From: VAXT01 sp963728535
Lineage (GTDB): Bacteria > Actinomycetota > Thermoleophilia > Gaiellales > Gaiellaceae
Assembly (NCBI GenBank): GCA_963728535.1
Contig: CAVSKK010000001.1
Location: 620,001 to 684,000, forward strand
DNA length: 64,000 nt
Reading direction: 5' to 3'
A model generated the notes under the pieces. It was not told where the DNA came from, searched no databases, and worked only from the letters and a program-made list of their open reading frames with translations. Position 1 is the first letter of the stretch; every line of letters begins with the position of its first letter. This document shows positions 7,034-15,817 of the stretch, one piece after another. The position numbers and the translations under genes are program-made.

Positions 7034-7825
7034 CTACTGGGCCTCCCGGAAGGAATCTACGAAACCATCCGACGGGGTGTGCAGGTTGAAGAAGCGAGCG
7101 TTGGTGACGCTCTTGAACCCGTGGACGACACCCGGCGGTGCAGACACGAAGGTCCCCGGCCCTCCTCGGAGGACCTCGTCGCCGTGAGTGAAGTCGAGCT
7201 CGCCCTCGAGCATGTAGAACGAATCGACCTGGCTGTCATGGGTGTGCGGGCCGGGGCCGTACGCGGGCCCGCAGGCGATCTCGACCGCGTCGAGCTCCTC
7301 GGAAGAGACCTTGACGACCATGCTGCCGACGCGCTCGCCCTCATCGGGGAGAGAGACGGTTGCATCCGACACGGGTCGTCCACCGTCGGCAGGCGGAGGG
7401 TGCTGATCGAAACGGTCCGCGTCCTCGTCGCGACCATCGCGTCGTGCGCGCAGCATGTCGCCGAAACCCATGTTGGGGGCGTGGATGTTGAGGAAGGTCA
7501 CGTCCGCGCTGCTCTCGTTGGCGAACGTGTGCGCGACACCGGCGGGCGCCGCGAAGAACGCTCCTGCGCCGCCACGAGCCTGGTGCGCGCCGTCGGGGCC
7601 CAGGGAGAGACAGAGCTCACCGCTGAGAACGTAGAAGGCATCGGTATGCCGCTCGTGGATGTGCAGGTCGGGACCCGGCTCGCCGGGCGCATAGCGAAAC
7701 CACGTCAGTGCAAGCACGTCCCAGTCGGCGAGAAGCCGGAGGGTCTTCTCCGGCTGGTCGGCCACGGTCTCGCCCTCGCCGGGGCGTAGGACGATCGCTT
7801 GGCCTACGTCGAGCTGCATTGCCAT
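7034..7825 (-). CDS. Bicupin-domain protein
   Basis: A 263-residue protein with two cupin barrels. The first has H-I-H-E-R-H-T-D-A-F-Y-V-L-S-G-E and a distal P-A-G-V-A-H. The second has P-H-T-H-D-S-Q-V-D-S-F-Y-M-L-E-G-E and P-P-G-V-V-H. Both carry the HxHxxx(x)E/D..H metal-ligand pattern, so both could bind metal. Family roles range from dioxygenase to isomerase; the substrate is unknown. Its 5' end overlaps the 5' end of dnaE2 by 27 nt on the opposite strand. Either ATG 7825 or ATG 7819 could be used. Confidence 0.82.
   Translation of the reverse strand: MAMQLDVGQAIVLRPGEGETVADQPEKTLRLLADWDVLALTWFRYAPGEPGPDLHIHERHTDAFYVLSGELCLSLGPDGAHQARGGAGAFFAAPAGVAHTFANESSADVTFLNIHAPNMGFGDMLRARRDGRDEDADRFDQHPPPADGGRPVSDATVSLPDEGERVGSMVVKVSSEELDAVEIACGPAYGPGPHTHDSQVDSFYMLEGELDFTHGDEVLRGGPGTFVSAPPGVVHGFKSVTNARFFNLHTPSDGFVDSFREAQ
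7787..7792 (+). promoter_or_regulatory. -10 candidate for dnaE2 inside the cupin gene
   Basis: TAGGAC lies exactly 6 nt before the TTG of dnaE2, matching the leaderless geometry of other genes here except for the sixth base. No GAAC-N4-GTTC box was found near it. Tentative. Confidence 0.3.
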
Positions 7826-10800
7826 TCAGCCTATTCGTTTCTCGACGGGGCTTCACACCCTGAAGAGCTCGCCGCGCGGGCCGCTGAGCTCGGCTACGAA
7901 GCGCTCGCGCTGACCGACCACGACGGCGTCTACGGCTCGCTCGAGTTCGCGCACGCGGCGAAGGCGTTTGGAGTGCGGCCGATCACCGGAGCCGAGGTGA
8001 CCCTGCGCGGCGGCGCGCACGTGACGCTGCTCGTCGAAAGCGCCCGCGGATACGCGAATCTCTGCAGGCTCCTGACCTCGGCGCATGCCGGCACTCGTCC
8101 CAAGCCGACCGAGCTGGTGCCGCCCGCGCTCGAGCCGGCGTTCCTGGCGGAGCTGAACGAGGGTCTGGTCTGCCTCTCCGGCTGTGCGCGAGACGGGCTC
8201 GGTGTCCAGGATCCGAATGCGGCGGCCGAGCTGGCCAGCGCGTTCGGGCGCGAGCGGTTCTTCGTGGAGCTCCAGCGCCCGTACGAGCGGGGCGACACGC
8301 GGCGGAACGCGAGGCTGCGCGAGCTCGCCGAGACGCTGGGCGTCGAGACTGTCGCCACCGGCGACGCGCATGCGCACAACTCTCGTCGCGCCGCGCTCCA
8401 GGACGCGATGGTCGCGATCCGCCATCGAACCTCCCTCGAGGGCGCCGAGCGCGAGCGGCGCGGCAACCACGAGGCGGTGCTGCTTGCGCCCGAGCAGGCC
8501 GCAGAGCGCTTTCCGCTGGACGCCGAAGCCGTCGCGCGCACCGGCGAGCTCGCAGCGCGGCTCGAGTTCGACCTGACCGAGGAGCTCGGCTACCGCTATC
8601 CGGACTTCTCCGACCGAGATGAGCCCGCGATCGCCGAGCTAAGTCGCGTCTGCAACAGAGCCTTCGAGGCCCGCTACGGCGACGCGAACGGCCACAAGCG
8701 GAAGGCGCGGGCCCGGCTGGACGAGGAGCTGGCGCTGATCGACGAGCTCGGGCTCGCCGGGTTCTTCCTGCTGCACTGGGAGGTGCTCGAGCTCGCCGCT
8801 GACGTCGCGCGGGAGGTGCGGGGCCGTGAATCGCCACGTCACTCACTCCCGCCCGGGCGGGGGCGAGGCAGCTCGGTCGGCTCGCTCGTCTGCTACCTGA
8901 CCGGGCTCTCGCACGTCGATCCGGTCGCCGCCGGTCTCTCGCTCGGACGATTCCTCAACCGCGAGCTCGATTCAGTCCCCGACATCGACCTCGACTTCCC
9001 GCGCGACATCCGCGAGAAGCTGATCGTCGCGCTCACCGAGCGCTACGGACACGAGCACGCCGCCCTCGTCGCGAGCTTTTCCACCTACCGCTCGCGCGGG
9101 GCGATCCGCGATCTCGGCAAGGCGCTCGGGCTGCCATTCGCCGAGCTCGAACGACTCGCGCGCATCACCGACGGAAGCCCGAAGCGCATCGCCGAGGAGA
9201 TCGGCAGGCTTCCCGACGTCGAGACGAAGCGCCGCTCGCCGCGGTGGCGCGCCCTCGCCGTGCTCTCGCGGGAAATCGCCGGCCTTCCGCGCCACATCTC
9301 GCAGCATCCGGGCGGGATGGTCATCTCGAGTCGCCCGCTCGTGGAGCTCGTGCCGGTCCAGCCCGCGGCCATGGAGGGGCGGCAGATCTGCCAGTGGGAC
9401 AAGGAATCGTGTGCCGACGCGGGCTTCCTGAAGATCGACCTGCTCGGCCTGGGCATGCTCTCGGCGGTCGAGGACTGCGTCGTCCAGATCGCGACTTTGC
9501 ACCACGAGACGATCGACCTGTCACGGATCCCGCTCGACGATCCCGCGGTCTACGAGGAGATCCAGCGCGCGGACACCGTCGGCGATTTCCAGATCGAGAG
9601 CCGCGCGCAGATGCAGAGCCTGCTCCGCACGCGCCCGGAGAACCTGGACGACCTGACCGTCCAGGTGGCGCTCGTCCGGCCAGGCCCGATCCAGGGGAAA
9701 GCCGTCCATCCGTACATCGAGCATCGCGGGCGGCTGCGCAAGGATCCGGAGTTCGTCCCGCCTGTCGACCACCCGCTGCTCGCGGAGCCGCTCAAGGAGA
9801 CGCTCGGCGTCGTCGTCTTCCAGGACCAGGTGCTCGAGGTGGCGATCGCGCTCGCCGGCTTCAGCGTGGGGGAGGCCGAAGGGCTGCGACGGGCGATGAG
9901 CCGCAAGCGGAGTGAGGCTGCGATCGAGGCGTTCCGAGGGCGGTTCGTCGCGGGAGCTGCGGGCAAGGGCGTCGACGCGAAGCTGGCCGATGCGGTCTAC
10001 GACAAGCTGGTCGGGTTCTCGGGGTTCGGGTTCCCGAAGTCACATGCGGCCGCATTCGGCCTGCTGGCATACCAGTCGGCCTGGCTGCGGCACCACTATC
10101 CGGCGGAGTTTCTCTGCGCGCTGCTGAACGCGCAGCCGATGGGCTTCTACCCGCCGGCGAGCCTCGTCCGGGATGCGCAGAAGCGTGGGGTGGAGGTGCG
10201 CTCGCCGCACGTGAACATAAGCGAGGCGAAATGCACGATCGAGGACGGCGCCGTGCGCATCGGGTTCGAGTACATCGCCTCGATCGGCGAGGACGATGCG
10301 CAGACCCTCGCCGCAGAGCGGGATCGCGGCGGGCCGTTCGACGATGTCGTCTCGCTCGCGCAGCGGGCGTCGCTCTCGCACGGCGGGCTCGAGAGCCTCA
10401 TCGCCTCAGGAGCGTGCGACTCGCTGGGTGGGTCGCGGCGCGCGCTGCTCTGGGAGCTGGGCCTCGTTCCGCGTTCGCAAAGCGTCCCGGGCTCGGGCGG
10501 AGAGGAGCGCCAGCTGGCACTTCCGCTCGACCCGACTGCCGAGACACCCGAGCTGCGGGCACCCACCGAGTGGGAAACGATGCTCGCCGACTACCGCCAG
10601 ACGAGCCTCTCCATCGGCGTGCACCCGATGGAGCTCCTGCGCCCGCATCTCCCCGCAGGTGTCCTTTCCAGCCATGACCTGTGCCTGGCACCGGACAGGT
10701 CTCGTGTGGCCGTGGCGGGTATGGCCGTCGCCCGTCAGCGGCCGTCGACCGCGAACGGCGTCGTCTTCATGCTGCTCGAGGACGAGTTCGGCCAGATGAA

Positions 10801-11014
10801 CCTGATCGTCCCGCCGCCCGTATACGAGCGCTACCGGGCAATCGTGCGCGGAGAGCCGCTGATCCTCGCTCACGGCACCTTCGAGCGCATCGAGCGCAAC
10901 CAGAATGTCGTCGTTCGAACGCTCGAGACGCTGGCTCCGATCGCCCGCAGGCTCTCCGGCGCGACCGACCTCGTCTCGGCTCTCCCGGAAGCGCATCACT
11001 TCGGACACCGATAG
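7799..11014 (+). CDS. dnaE2: Error-prone DNA polymerase III alpha subunit DnaE2
   Basis: A 1071-residue C-family polymerase. The N-terminal PHP domain starts V-E-L-H-C-H-S-A-Y-S-F-L-D-G-A-S, which is diagnostic of DnaE2. The palm carries P-D-I-D-L-D-F with D395, D397 and D399, followed by fingers, a helix-hairpin-helix (F-G-F-P-K-S-H-A) and a C-terminal OB fold (near residues 970-1040). Length suits DnaE2 rather than DnaE1. TTG 7799 is forced because an in-frame TAG lies at 7787-7789 and the conserved N-terminus begins at once. It performs translesion synthesis and induced mutagenesis with ImuB. Confidence 0.95.
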   Translation: MAYVELHCHSAYSFLDGASHPEELAARAAELGYEALALTDHDGVYGSLEFAHAAKAFGVRPITGAEVTLRGGAHVTLLVESARGYANLCRLLTSAHAGTRPKPTELVPPALEPAFLAELNEGLVCLSGCARDGLGVQDPNAAAELASAFGRERFFVELQRPYERGDTRRNARLRELAETLGVETVATGDAHAHNSRRAALQDAMVAIRHRTSLEGAERERRGNHEAVLLAPEQAAERFPLDAEAVARTGELAARLEFDLTEELGYRYPDFSDRDEPAIAELSRVCNRAFEARYGDANGHKRKARARLDEELALIDELGLAGFFLLHWEVLELAADVAREVRGRESPRHSLPPGRGRGSSVGSLVCYLTGLSHVDPVAAGLSLGRFLNRELDSVPDIDLDFPRDIREKLIVALTERYGHEHAALVASFSTYRSRGAIRDLGKALGLPFAELERLARITDGSPKRIAEEIGRLPDVETKRRSPRWRALAVLSREIAGLPRHISQHPGGMVISSRPLVELVPVQPAAMEGRQICQWDKESCADAGFLKIDLLGLGMLSAVEDCVVQIATLHHETIDLSRIPLDDPAVYEEIQRADTVGDFQIESRAQMQSLLRTRPENLDDLTVQVALVRPGPIQGKAVHPYIEHRGRLRKDPEFVPPVDHPLLAEPLKETLGVVVFQDQVLEVAIALAGFSVGEAEGLRRAMSRKRSEAAIEAFRGRFVAGAAGKGVDAKLADAVYDKLVGFSGFGFPKSHAAAFGLLAYQSAWLRHHYPAEFLCALLNAQPMGFYPPASLVRDAQKRGVEVRSPHVNISEAKCTIEDGAVRIGFEYIASIGEDDAQTLAAERDRGGPFDDVVSLAQRASLSHGGLESLIASGACDSLGGSRRALLWELGLVPRSQSVPGSGGEERQLALPLDPTAETPELRAPTEWETMLADYRQTSLSIGVHPMELLRPHLPAGVLSSHDLCLAPDRSRVAVAGMAVARQRPSTANGVVFMLLEDEFGQMNLIVPPPVYERYRAIVRGEPLILAHGTFERIERNQNVVVRTLETLAPIARRLSGATDLVSALPEAHHFGHR

Positions 11015-11017
11015 CAT
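11012..11017 (+). promoter_or_regulatory. -10 hexamer TAGCAT with leaderless spacing
   Basis: TAGCAT, 6 nt (11018-11023), then the ATG of the lipoprotein gene. With a -10 ending at -7, transcription would begin on the start codon. No good -35 is visible. Confidence 0.5.
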
Positions 11018-11023
11018 CGCCGC

Positions 11024-11599
11024 ATGCGGCCCGTACGAGCCCTGGCTCTTCTTCTCTGCGTCTCGACGCTCGCGCTCGCAGCGGCCGGCTGCGGGGGCGG
11101 CGGGACGAGCTACTCGGGCACGGAGCCGAGCTCCTGGGCCGCGACCGTGTGCGGAGCGGTGGGCGACTGGACCCAGGAGCTGAAGGCTGAAAGCGCCAAG
11201 CTCGGCCCTAGTCTCGGCGGCGCGACCGACCTCAACGTGGTGAAGAGAAGGTTCGTTGCCTTCCTCGAGAGCGCCGAGCGCGCCACGCAGACCATGGTGA
11301 GGAAGATTCGCGGAGCAGGAGCCCCGGCCGTCAAGGACGGGGAGGCGATCCAGAACGAGCTCGTGAGCGGGCTCGAAGGGGCTGAGACGAGCTTCGCCCG
11401 CGCGATCGCACGGGCCAAGAAGGTATCCACGACCGATGTTCAGGCGTTCCAGTCGGGCGTTCAGGACCTTGGCAGCGACGTCCAGCAGGAGCTCAGCGAG
11501 GTGGGCGCGGAGTTCAACACGCTGGGCGACAAGTACGAGGACTCGACCCTGAACAAGGCGACGGCAGACGAGCCGGCCTGCAGCGAGATCTCCGGCTAA
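11024..11599 (+). CDS. Secreted lipoprotein of unknown function
   Basis: 191 residues. The N-terminus is a type II signal peptide: basic M-R-P-V-R, a hydrophobic core, and lipobox L-A-A-A-G-C with the acylated cysteine near residue 23, followed by a glycine-rich linker. The mature part (residues 35-180) is helical and charged, with C43 and a C-terminal C186 that could pair. I do not recognise a catalytic motif. It was placed after dnaE2 with a 9-nt gap but has its own promoter candidate. LspA in this window would process it. Confidence 0.8.
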   Translation: MRPVRALALLLCVSTLALAAAGCGGGGTSYSGTEPSSWAATVCGAVGDWTQELKAESAKLGPSLGGATDLNVVKRRFVAFLESAERATQTMVRKIRGAGAPAVKDGEAIQNELVSGLEGAETSFARAIARAKKVSTTDVQAFQSGVQDLGSDVQQELSEVGAEFNTLGDKYEDSTLNKATADEPACSEISG

Positions 11600-11627
11600 G
11601 AGCTCCGGGGCGTACCGTCGCCGCGAG

Positions 11628-11936
11628 CTATGAGTTTCCGATCTCGAGGGCGAAGCGTGGCAGCCGGCCGGCGACGGCGCGGTTGAAGGCCAGCTCGTAC
11701 TCCTCGGCGGCCTCCTCGTCCATGGTCATGGCGAAGTTGTCGCGCAGGTCAGCCAGCAGATCGGTGCCGGTCTCGACGAGGTCGAGGTACTCGCTGTAGC
11801 GCTCCTCGGCATCATCGCGGTCGGCCGCGTCGTAGGCTCGTTCTGCGTGCTCGCAGTCGGCAATCAGCGCGGCTTGCTCGTCCTCGAACAGTCCGAGCTG
11901 GCGCTCGATCAGATCTGCGAAGCGCCCGCGACTCAC
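11628..11936 (-). CDS. Small acidic helical protein, unknown function
   Basis: A 102-residue, acidic, almost wholly helical protein (for example E-H-A-E-R-A-Y-D-A-A-D-R-D-D-A-E-E-R-Y). Heptad-like spacing suggests a coiled coil or helical bundle. There is no signal peptide or membrane segment. The start overlaps the end of the upstream glycosyltransferase by 4 nt (ATGA), so the two are co-translated. I do not recognise a family. Confidence 0.7.
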   Translation of the reverse strand: MSRGRFADLIERQLGLFEDEQAALIADCEHAERAYDAADRDDAEERYSEYLDLVETGTDLLADLRDNFAMTMDEEAAEEYELAFNRAVAGRLPRFALEIGNS

Positions 11937-12985
11937 AGAAGCTCCCGGTAGACCTCGAGGTGAGCGCGGGCAGCTGCATCCCAGGTCAGCTCGCTGCGCG
12001 CGCGCTCTGCCCCCGCTCGGGCCTCCTCGAGCGCCTGCGGGTCGTCGAGTAGCTCCCGAACAGCCGCGGCGAGCGCTTCGACGTCGCCCGGCGGGACGAC
12101 GCGGCCGGCCCCGAAGGTGCGAACCGGCTCGCCGAGGCCGCCCACGTCATAGACCACCGCCGGCACGCCGGCGCCTAGCGCACGCATGAGCGCGCCGCTC
12201 TGGTCGATCTCCGGCCGGTAGGGGAAGAGCGCGACCGTCGTCTCGCCGAGCGCGCGGTCGATCTCGTCGTCCGAGAGATACCCGAGGCGCCACTCGGCCT
12301 TGTCACCCGCTGCGGCCCGGTAGCCGTCCACCGGCTCGAGCGGATCGCCGGCGACCAGGAGCCTTGCGCCGTCCACTTGCCGCGCGACCTCGATCGCGTC
12401 TCCCATCCCCTTGTAGGGGCGGATGATCCCGAGGCAGAGGAGCGTCCGTCCGTCGTCGCGTCGTTCCGGGTCGCTCGCGTAGACCGGGTGGGAGACGACT
12501 CGGAGCCGGGCGGGATCGGTCAACTCGGCCAGCTGGTCTCGCCCCCGCTCGCTGTGGACGATGATCCGCTCGAAGCGGGCGAACAGCCGCCGCCAGAGGT
12601 CGTGCTTTGCGGCGGTGCGGCGAGGGAGCAGGTCGTGCGCGGTGAAGACGAGCGGCGCACGCTGGCGCAGCAACCGGTCGTCGAGCTCCGGCGCTGCAAG
12701 CCACTGGACGTGGGCGACGTCGGCGCTGCGCCTGCGCAGGCGGGCAAGCCCGAGCGGATGCTCGACGAGCTTGACCGGGATGCGGAGACGGGAGCGGCGA
12801 AAGAGTTTCGAGCTCACTGGATAGAAGAGCTCGCTGCGCCGATAGCCGTCCGGCTCGGGCGGCTCGCCGAAGCGGAATGGGGAGGTGACGAGCTCGACCT
12901 CCGCGCCCGCCCGGACGAGTGCCGAGGCGAGCTCATGGTCGTACTGCGGGGTGAACGCGGGCGGATCGGCGAGGAGAACGCGCAT
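11933..12985 (-). CDS. Glycosyltransferase family 4
   Basis: 350 residues with a GT-B fold. The N-terminal half starts M-R-V-L-L-A-D-P-P-A-F-T-P-Q-Y-D-H-E-L-A-S-A-L. The C-terminal donor domain has G-I-I-R-P-Y-K-G (the lysine of the sugar-nucleotide site) and the E-x(7)-E region reads P-Y-R-P-E-I-D-Q-S-G-A-L-M-R-A-L-G-A-G-V-P. It probably transfers a sugar to a lipid or glycan at the inner membrane face; the acceptor is unknown. It is divergent from the aminotransferase across a 24-bp gap holding one TAGACTA box. Confidence 0.85.
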   Translation of the reverse strand: MRVLLADPPAFTPQYDHELASALVRAGAEVELVTSPFRFGEPPEPDGYRRSELFYPVSSKLFRRSRLRIPVKLVEHPLGLARLRRRSADVAHVQWLAAPELDDRLLRQRAPLVFTAHDLLPRRTAAKHDLWRRLFARFERIIVHSERGRDQLAELTDPARLRVVSHPVYASDPERRDDGRTLLCLGIIRPYKGMGDAIEVARQVDGARLLVAGDPLEPVDGYRAAAGDKAEWRLGYLSDDEIDRALGETTVALFPYRPEIDQSGALMRALGAGVPAVVYDVGGLGEPVRTFGAGRVVPPGDVEALAAAVRELLDDPQALEEARAGAERARSELTWDAAARAHLEVYRELL

Positions 12986-12993
12986 GGCGCGCC

Positions 12994-13000
12994 TAGACTA
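12994..13000. promoter_or_regulatory. Symmetric -10 heptamer TAGACTA between glycosyltransferase and aminotransferase
   Basis: On the minus strand TAGTCT lies 9 nt before the glycosyltransferase ATG (12985). On the plus strand TAGACT lies 10 nt before TTG 13010. There is no room for two separate promoters. The promoter role is inference. Confidence 0.45.
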
Positions 13001-13009
13001 GCCCTGCCC

Positions 13010-14077
13010 TTGCCGCCGACCTTCGACGAGGCACGCGCCGCCTTTCCGGTACTCGACCACCTCGCGTACCTGAACGCCGGCACGAACGGACCGCTCGCGC
13101 GGTCGACCGTGGAGGCCATCCTCGCGGAGCAGCTCGTCGACCTGACACAGGGCCGCGGCGGCGAGCCGTACTTCTCCCGCGCGCTCGGCTTGCGCGACGA
13201 GGTCCGGGCAAAGCTGGCCGCGCTCCTGTCCGTCGCTCCTGGGCAGGTCGCTCTGACCCGCTCGACGACCGACGGCTGCAACATCGTCCTGGCCGGCCTC
13301 TCGCTTGGGCCCGAGGACGAGATCGTGACGAGCGACGGCGAGCATTTCGGGCTCATCGGGCCCGCGCACGCATCCGGTGCCCGCGTCGTCGTCGCTCCGG
13401 AGGACAGGATCGTCGAGGCCGTCACCGACAAGACGCGCCTGATCGCGATCTCGCACGTCTCGTGGGTCAGCGGGAACCTGCTGGAGCCGGAGCGTGTGCA
13501 GGCGGAGACGGGCTTGCCCGTCCTTGTCGACGGCGCGCAGGCGGCAGGTGTGATCCCGGTCGAGGCCGGAGCTTTCGGCTTCTACGCGCTCTCGTGCCAG
13601 AAATGGCTCTGTGGCCCGGACGTGACAGGCGCGCTGGTCGTAGCCGACCCCGACGCGCTCCGCGTCGCCCTGCCGAGCTATTTCGCCCAGTCCGAGCAGC
13701 AACCGGACGGCTCGTTCGTGCCGAGAGCGGGCGCCGAGCGCTTCGACTCCGGCTGGATCGGCGGGCCGGCGCTCGCCGGGCTCTCGGCGGCGCTCGATGT
13801 TGCCCCCGAGTGGCGCTTCGAACGCGCAGCCGAGATGGCCGCCCAGTGCCGCGCGGCGCTGGCCGAGCGCTTCGAGGTCGTCACGAAGCCGGATCAGGCG
13901 GGCCTCGTCACGTTCCGACCAGAAGGCGACCCGACCGAGCTCGTCGATCGGCTCCGCGAGCGAGGCGTCATCGTCCGCGAGCTCCCGGGCCGCGACCTGA
14001 TCCGGGTCTCGTGCGGCTACTGGACGAGCGAAGGGGACCTCGACCGCCTGGTCGATGGGCTGGCGACGGCGTCGTGA
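13010..14077 (+). CDS. Class V aminotransferase, PLP-dependent
   Basis: About 355 residues from TTG 13010. Motifs: Y-L-N-A-G-T-N-G-P near the start, T-R-S-T-T-D-G-C-N near residue 85, a V-D-G-A-Q-A-A-G segment whose aspartate holds the PLP nitrogen, and S-C-Q-K-W-L-C-G-P with the Schiff-base lysine. The family includes cysteine desulfurases, isopenicillin-N-epimerase-like enzymes and kynureninase-like proteins; the S-x-Q-K-W-x-x-G-P form fits the epimerase/desulfurase-like group, substrate unknown. The reading frame stays open far upstream across the divergent gene, so the start rests on conservation. It overlaps the next gene by GTGA. Confidence 0.82.
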   Translation: MPPTFDEARAAFPVLDHLAYLNAGTNGPLARSTVEAILAEQLVDLTQGRGGEPYFSRALGLRDEVRAKLAALLSVAPGQVALTRSTTDGCNIVLAGLSLGPEDEIVTSDGEHFGLIGPAHASGARVVVAPEDRIVEAVTDKTRLIAISHVSWVSGNLLEPERVQAETGLPVLVDGAQAAGVIPVEAGAFGFYALSCQKWLCGPDVTGALVVADPDALRVALPSYFAQSEQQPDGSFVPRAGAERFDSGWIGGPALAGLSAALDVAPEWRFERAAEMAAQCRAALAERFEVVTKPDQAGLVTFRPEGDPTELVDRLRERGVIVRELPGRDLIRVSCGYWTSEGDLDRLVDGLATAS

Positions 14078-15246
14078 AGCGGCTGCTCGCGCTGGCGCTA
14101 CTTGTGGGGACGTTCCCCGCCTCGAGCTTCGCCGACCCGACGCCATTCGCCTCGGTGAGCGTCACCTGCGACCCGGAGTTTCCGTCGAACTACGCCACGA
14201 CGGCGCAAGCAACTGCGCATCCCCACGTGATCGGTCGCTTGACGATTCCCGACGGCCCAGGCTGGTGGTCCCCCGCTGGAGCCCCGTACCTGCACTTCAG
14301 CGGAGTGGGCACGATGTGGCAGGAGCACGGAAGCATCGCCGCCGGTGGGATGTCGACGGGAGTCGTCCTGTGCCCCCGCGTGCTCACCTACGAGGTCGCG
14401 TTCTTCGACGTGCCTACGACTCCTGCGACTTTCACAGGCGTGACCTCGCCCGGCTCCGATCCGAGCCGGCTCATCTTCCGCGCCCCGGCGGTCGCGCAGT
14501 ACGCCGCGGATCTCGTTCTGCAGCAAGGCGGGGTGGAGCTTGCGAGCGGTGCGCAACGCGAGTCCTTCACAGCGACCGGGCGCTTCGAGCTGGGCACCCT
14601 CGCCGCTGGAGAGAGCACGCTGATCGTGAGCGCGCTGCCGGGATCCCGGGCTTCCTGGACGGTCGCACTCAAGGCATTACCGGTGACGATCGGGGATCTC
14701 GCATTCGACGTTCTCGCGGCCCGGCCGAGCGTGCTCATGACGGCGGAGTACGTCCTGAGTGGGCAGACGGCCGTGACCGCCCGCATACAGAACGTCAGCG
14801 GCGACGTCGTGCGTACGCTCGCCGAATCCACTCCACTCGGACCGGGGCGGCACTCGCTCGTCTGGGACGGGCTCGATGCGGTGGGAAGGCCCGCTCGGGA
14901 TGGGCTCTACCAGCTGCGGCTCGACACCGAAGATCCAAGCGGATGGCGTCGCAACGCCGAGGCGTTCGTGATTCTGGACGGCACCGGTCCCTCGCTCAGC
15001 CTCGTCAGCCGCAGGAGAGGGCCGCGGTCACGCGCGATCCGGGTTCGCGTCTCCGATCGGTTGAGCGGCGTTCGTAGGGGCTCCCTCAAGGCCGACGGCC
15101 GCGTTGTGCGGCGCTTCTTTGGGGATGCGTCCTTCGCCTACCGCCCGCGTGGTGGGTGGCGACGCGGCAGGCACACGTTGCGGCTCTCGGCGACCGACTG
15201 GACCGGCAACAAGAACGAGGTCGTCCGGCGCTTCGTCATGCGCTAG
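14074..15246 (+). CDS. Secreted protein with FlgD-like Ig domain
   Basis: 390 residues from GTG 14074, coupled to the aminotransferase by a 4-nt overlap. The N-terminus K-R-L-L-A-L-A-L-L-V-G-T-F is a signal peptide with an A-x-A-type cleavage region near residue 20. The middle is beta-rich with no recognised family. The region P-G-R-H-S-L-V-W-D-G-L-D-A-V-G-R-P-A-R-D-G-L-Y is the FlgD/FlgD-like Ig signature that caps many secreted proteins. The C-terminus is a second, arginine-rich beta domain. No catalytic site is seen. It ends in a CTAG shared with the convergent HD gene. Confidence 0.78.
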   Translation: MKRLLALALLVGTFPASSFADPTPFASVSVTCDPEFPSNYATTAQATAHPHVIGRLTIPDGPGWWSPAGAPYLHFSGVGTMWQEHGSIAAGGMSTGVVLCPRVLTYEVAFFDVPTTPATFTGVTSPGSDPSRLIFRAPAVAQYAADLVLQQGGVELASGAQRESFTATGRFELGTLAAGESTLIVSALPGSRASWTVALKALPVTIGDLAFDVLAARPSVLMTAEYVLSGQTAVTARIQNVSGDVVRTLAESTPLGPGRHSLVWDGLDAVGRPARDGLYQLRLDTEDPSGWRRNAEAFVILDGTGPSLSLVSRRRGPRSRAIRVRVSDRLSGVRRGSLKADGRVVRRFFGDASFAYRPRGGWRRGRHTLRLSATDWTGNKNEVVRRFVMR

Positions 15247-15809
15247 GCGGCCGTGCGCAGCCCGAGCTCGGGTGCGATCGGCCGCAGCGCTTCGATCACG
15301 AACCGGATGTGGTCGTCGAGCTCGACGCCGAGCTCCTCGGCGCCCTTGTAGACGTCGTCGCGATTCACGCCGGCGGCGAAGGAGGGCTGCTTCAGCTTCT
15401 TCTTGACCGACTTCGGCTCGAGCGTCGCGATCCCGTCCGGTCGGACGAGCCCGCAGGCGTGGATGAACCCGGAGAGCTCGTCGCAGGCGAAGAGCGCCTT
15501 CTTCAGCGGTGTGTCTCGCGGAAGCCCGAGATGCTCGGCGTGGGAGAGCACGCCCTCGATCACCTCTTCCGGATAGCCCTCCTCGCGCAGGATCGGCGCT
15601 CCGTCCTGCGGGTGCTCGTCGAGCGTCGGATGCATTTCCCAGTCGAAGTCGTGCAGGAGCGCGGTCACGCCCCAAAGCTCCTCGTCGCCGCCGAGCTTGC
15701 GGGCATAGGTCCGGACGGAGGCCTCCACCGCGAGGGCGTGCCGGAGCAGCGCCTCGCTCTTGGTGTGGCGGGTCAGGGTCTCCCAGGCGCGCTCGCGAGT
15801 GATCTCCAA
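15243..15809 (-). CDS. HD-domain phosphohydrolase
   Basis: 188 residues with an HD metal-dependent phosphohydrolase core: H-A-L-A-V-E-A near residue 24, then A-L-L-H-D-F-D-W (the H-D pair near residues 52-53) and H-P-Q-D-G-A near residue 66. Such stand-alone HD proteins often hydrolyse nucleotides or phosphomonoesters; the substrate is unknown. The start is TTG 15809. Its stop and that of the convergent secreted-protein gene share the palindrome CTAG at 15243-15246. It is divergent from murA, sharing a TACGATA box. Confidence 0.85.
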   Translation of the reverse strand: MEITRERAWETLTRHTKSEALLRHALAVEASVRTYARKLGGDEELWGVTALLHDFDWEMHPTLDEHPQDGAPILREEGYPEEVIEGVLSHAEHLGLPRDTPLKKALFACDELSGFIHACGLVRPDGIATLEPKSVKKKLKQPSFAAGVNRDDVYKGAEELGVELDDHIRFVIEALRPIAPELGLRTAA

Positions 15810-15817
15810 GCGAGGGG

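Noticed and set aside
12377..13009. Upstream extension of the aminotransferase
   Set aside because: The frame is open only because it mirrors the glycosyltransferase on the other strand; homology starts after 13010.
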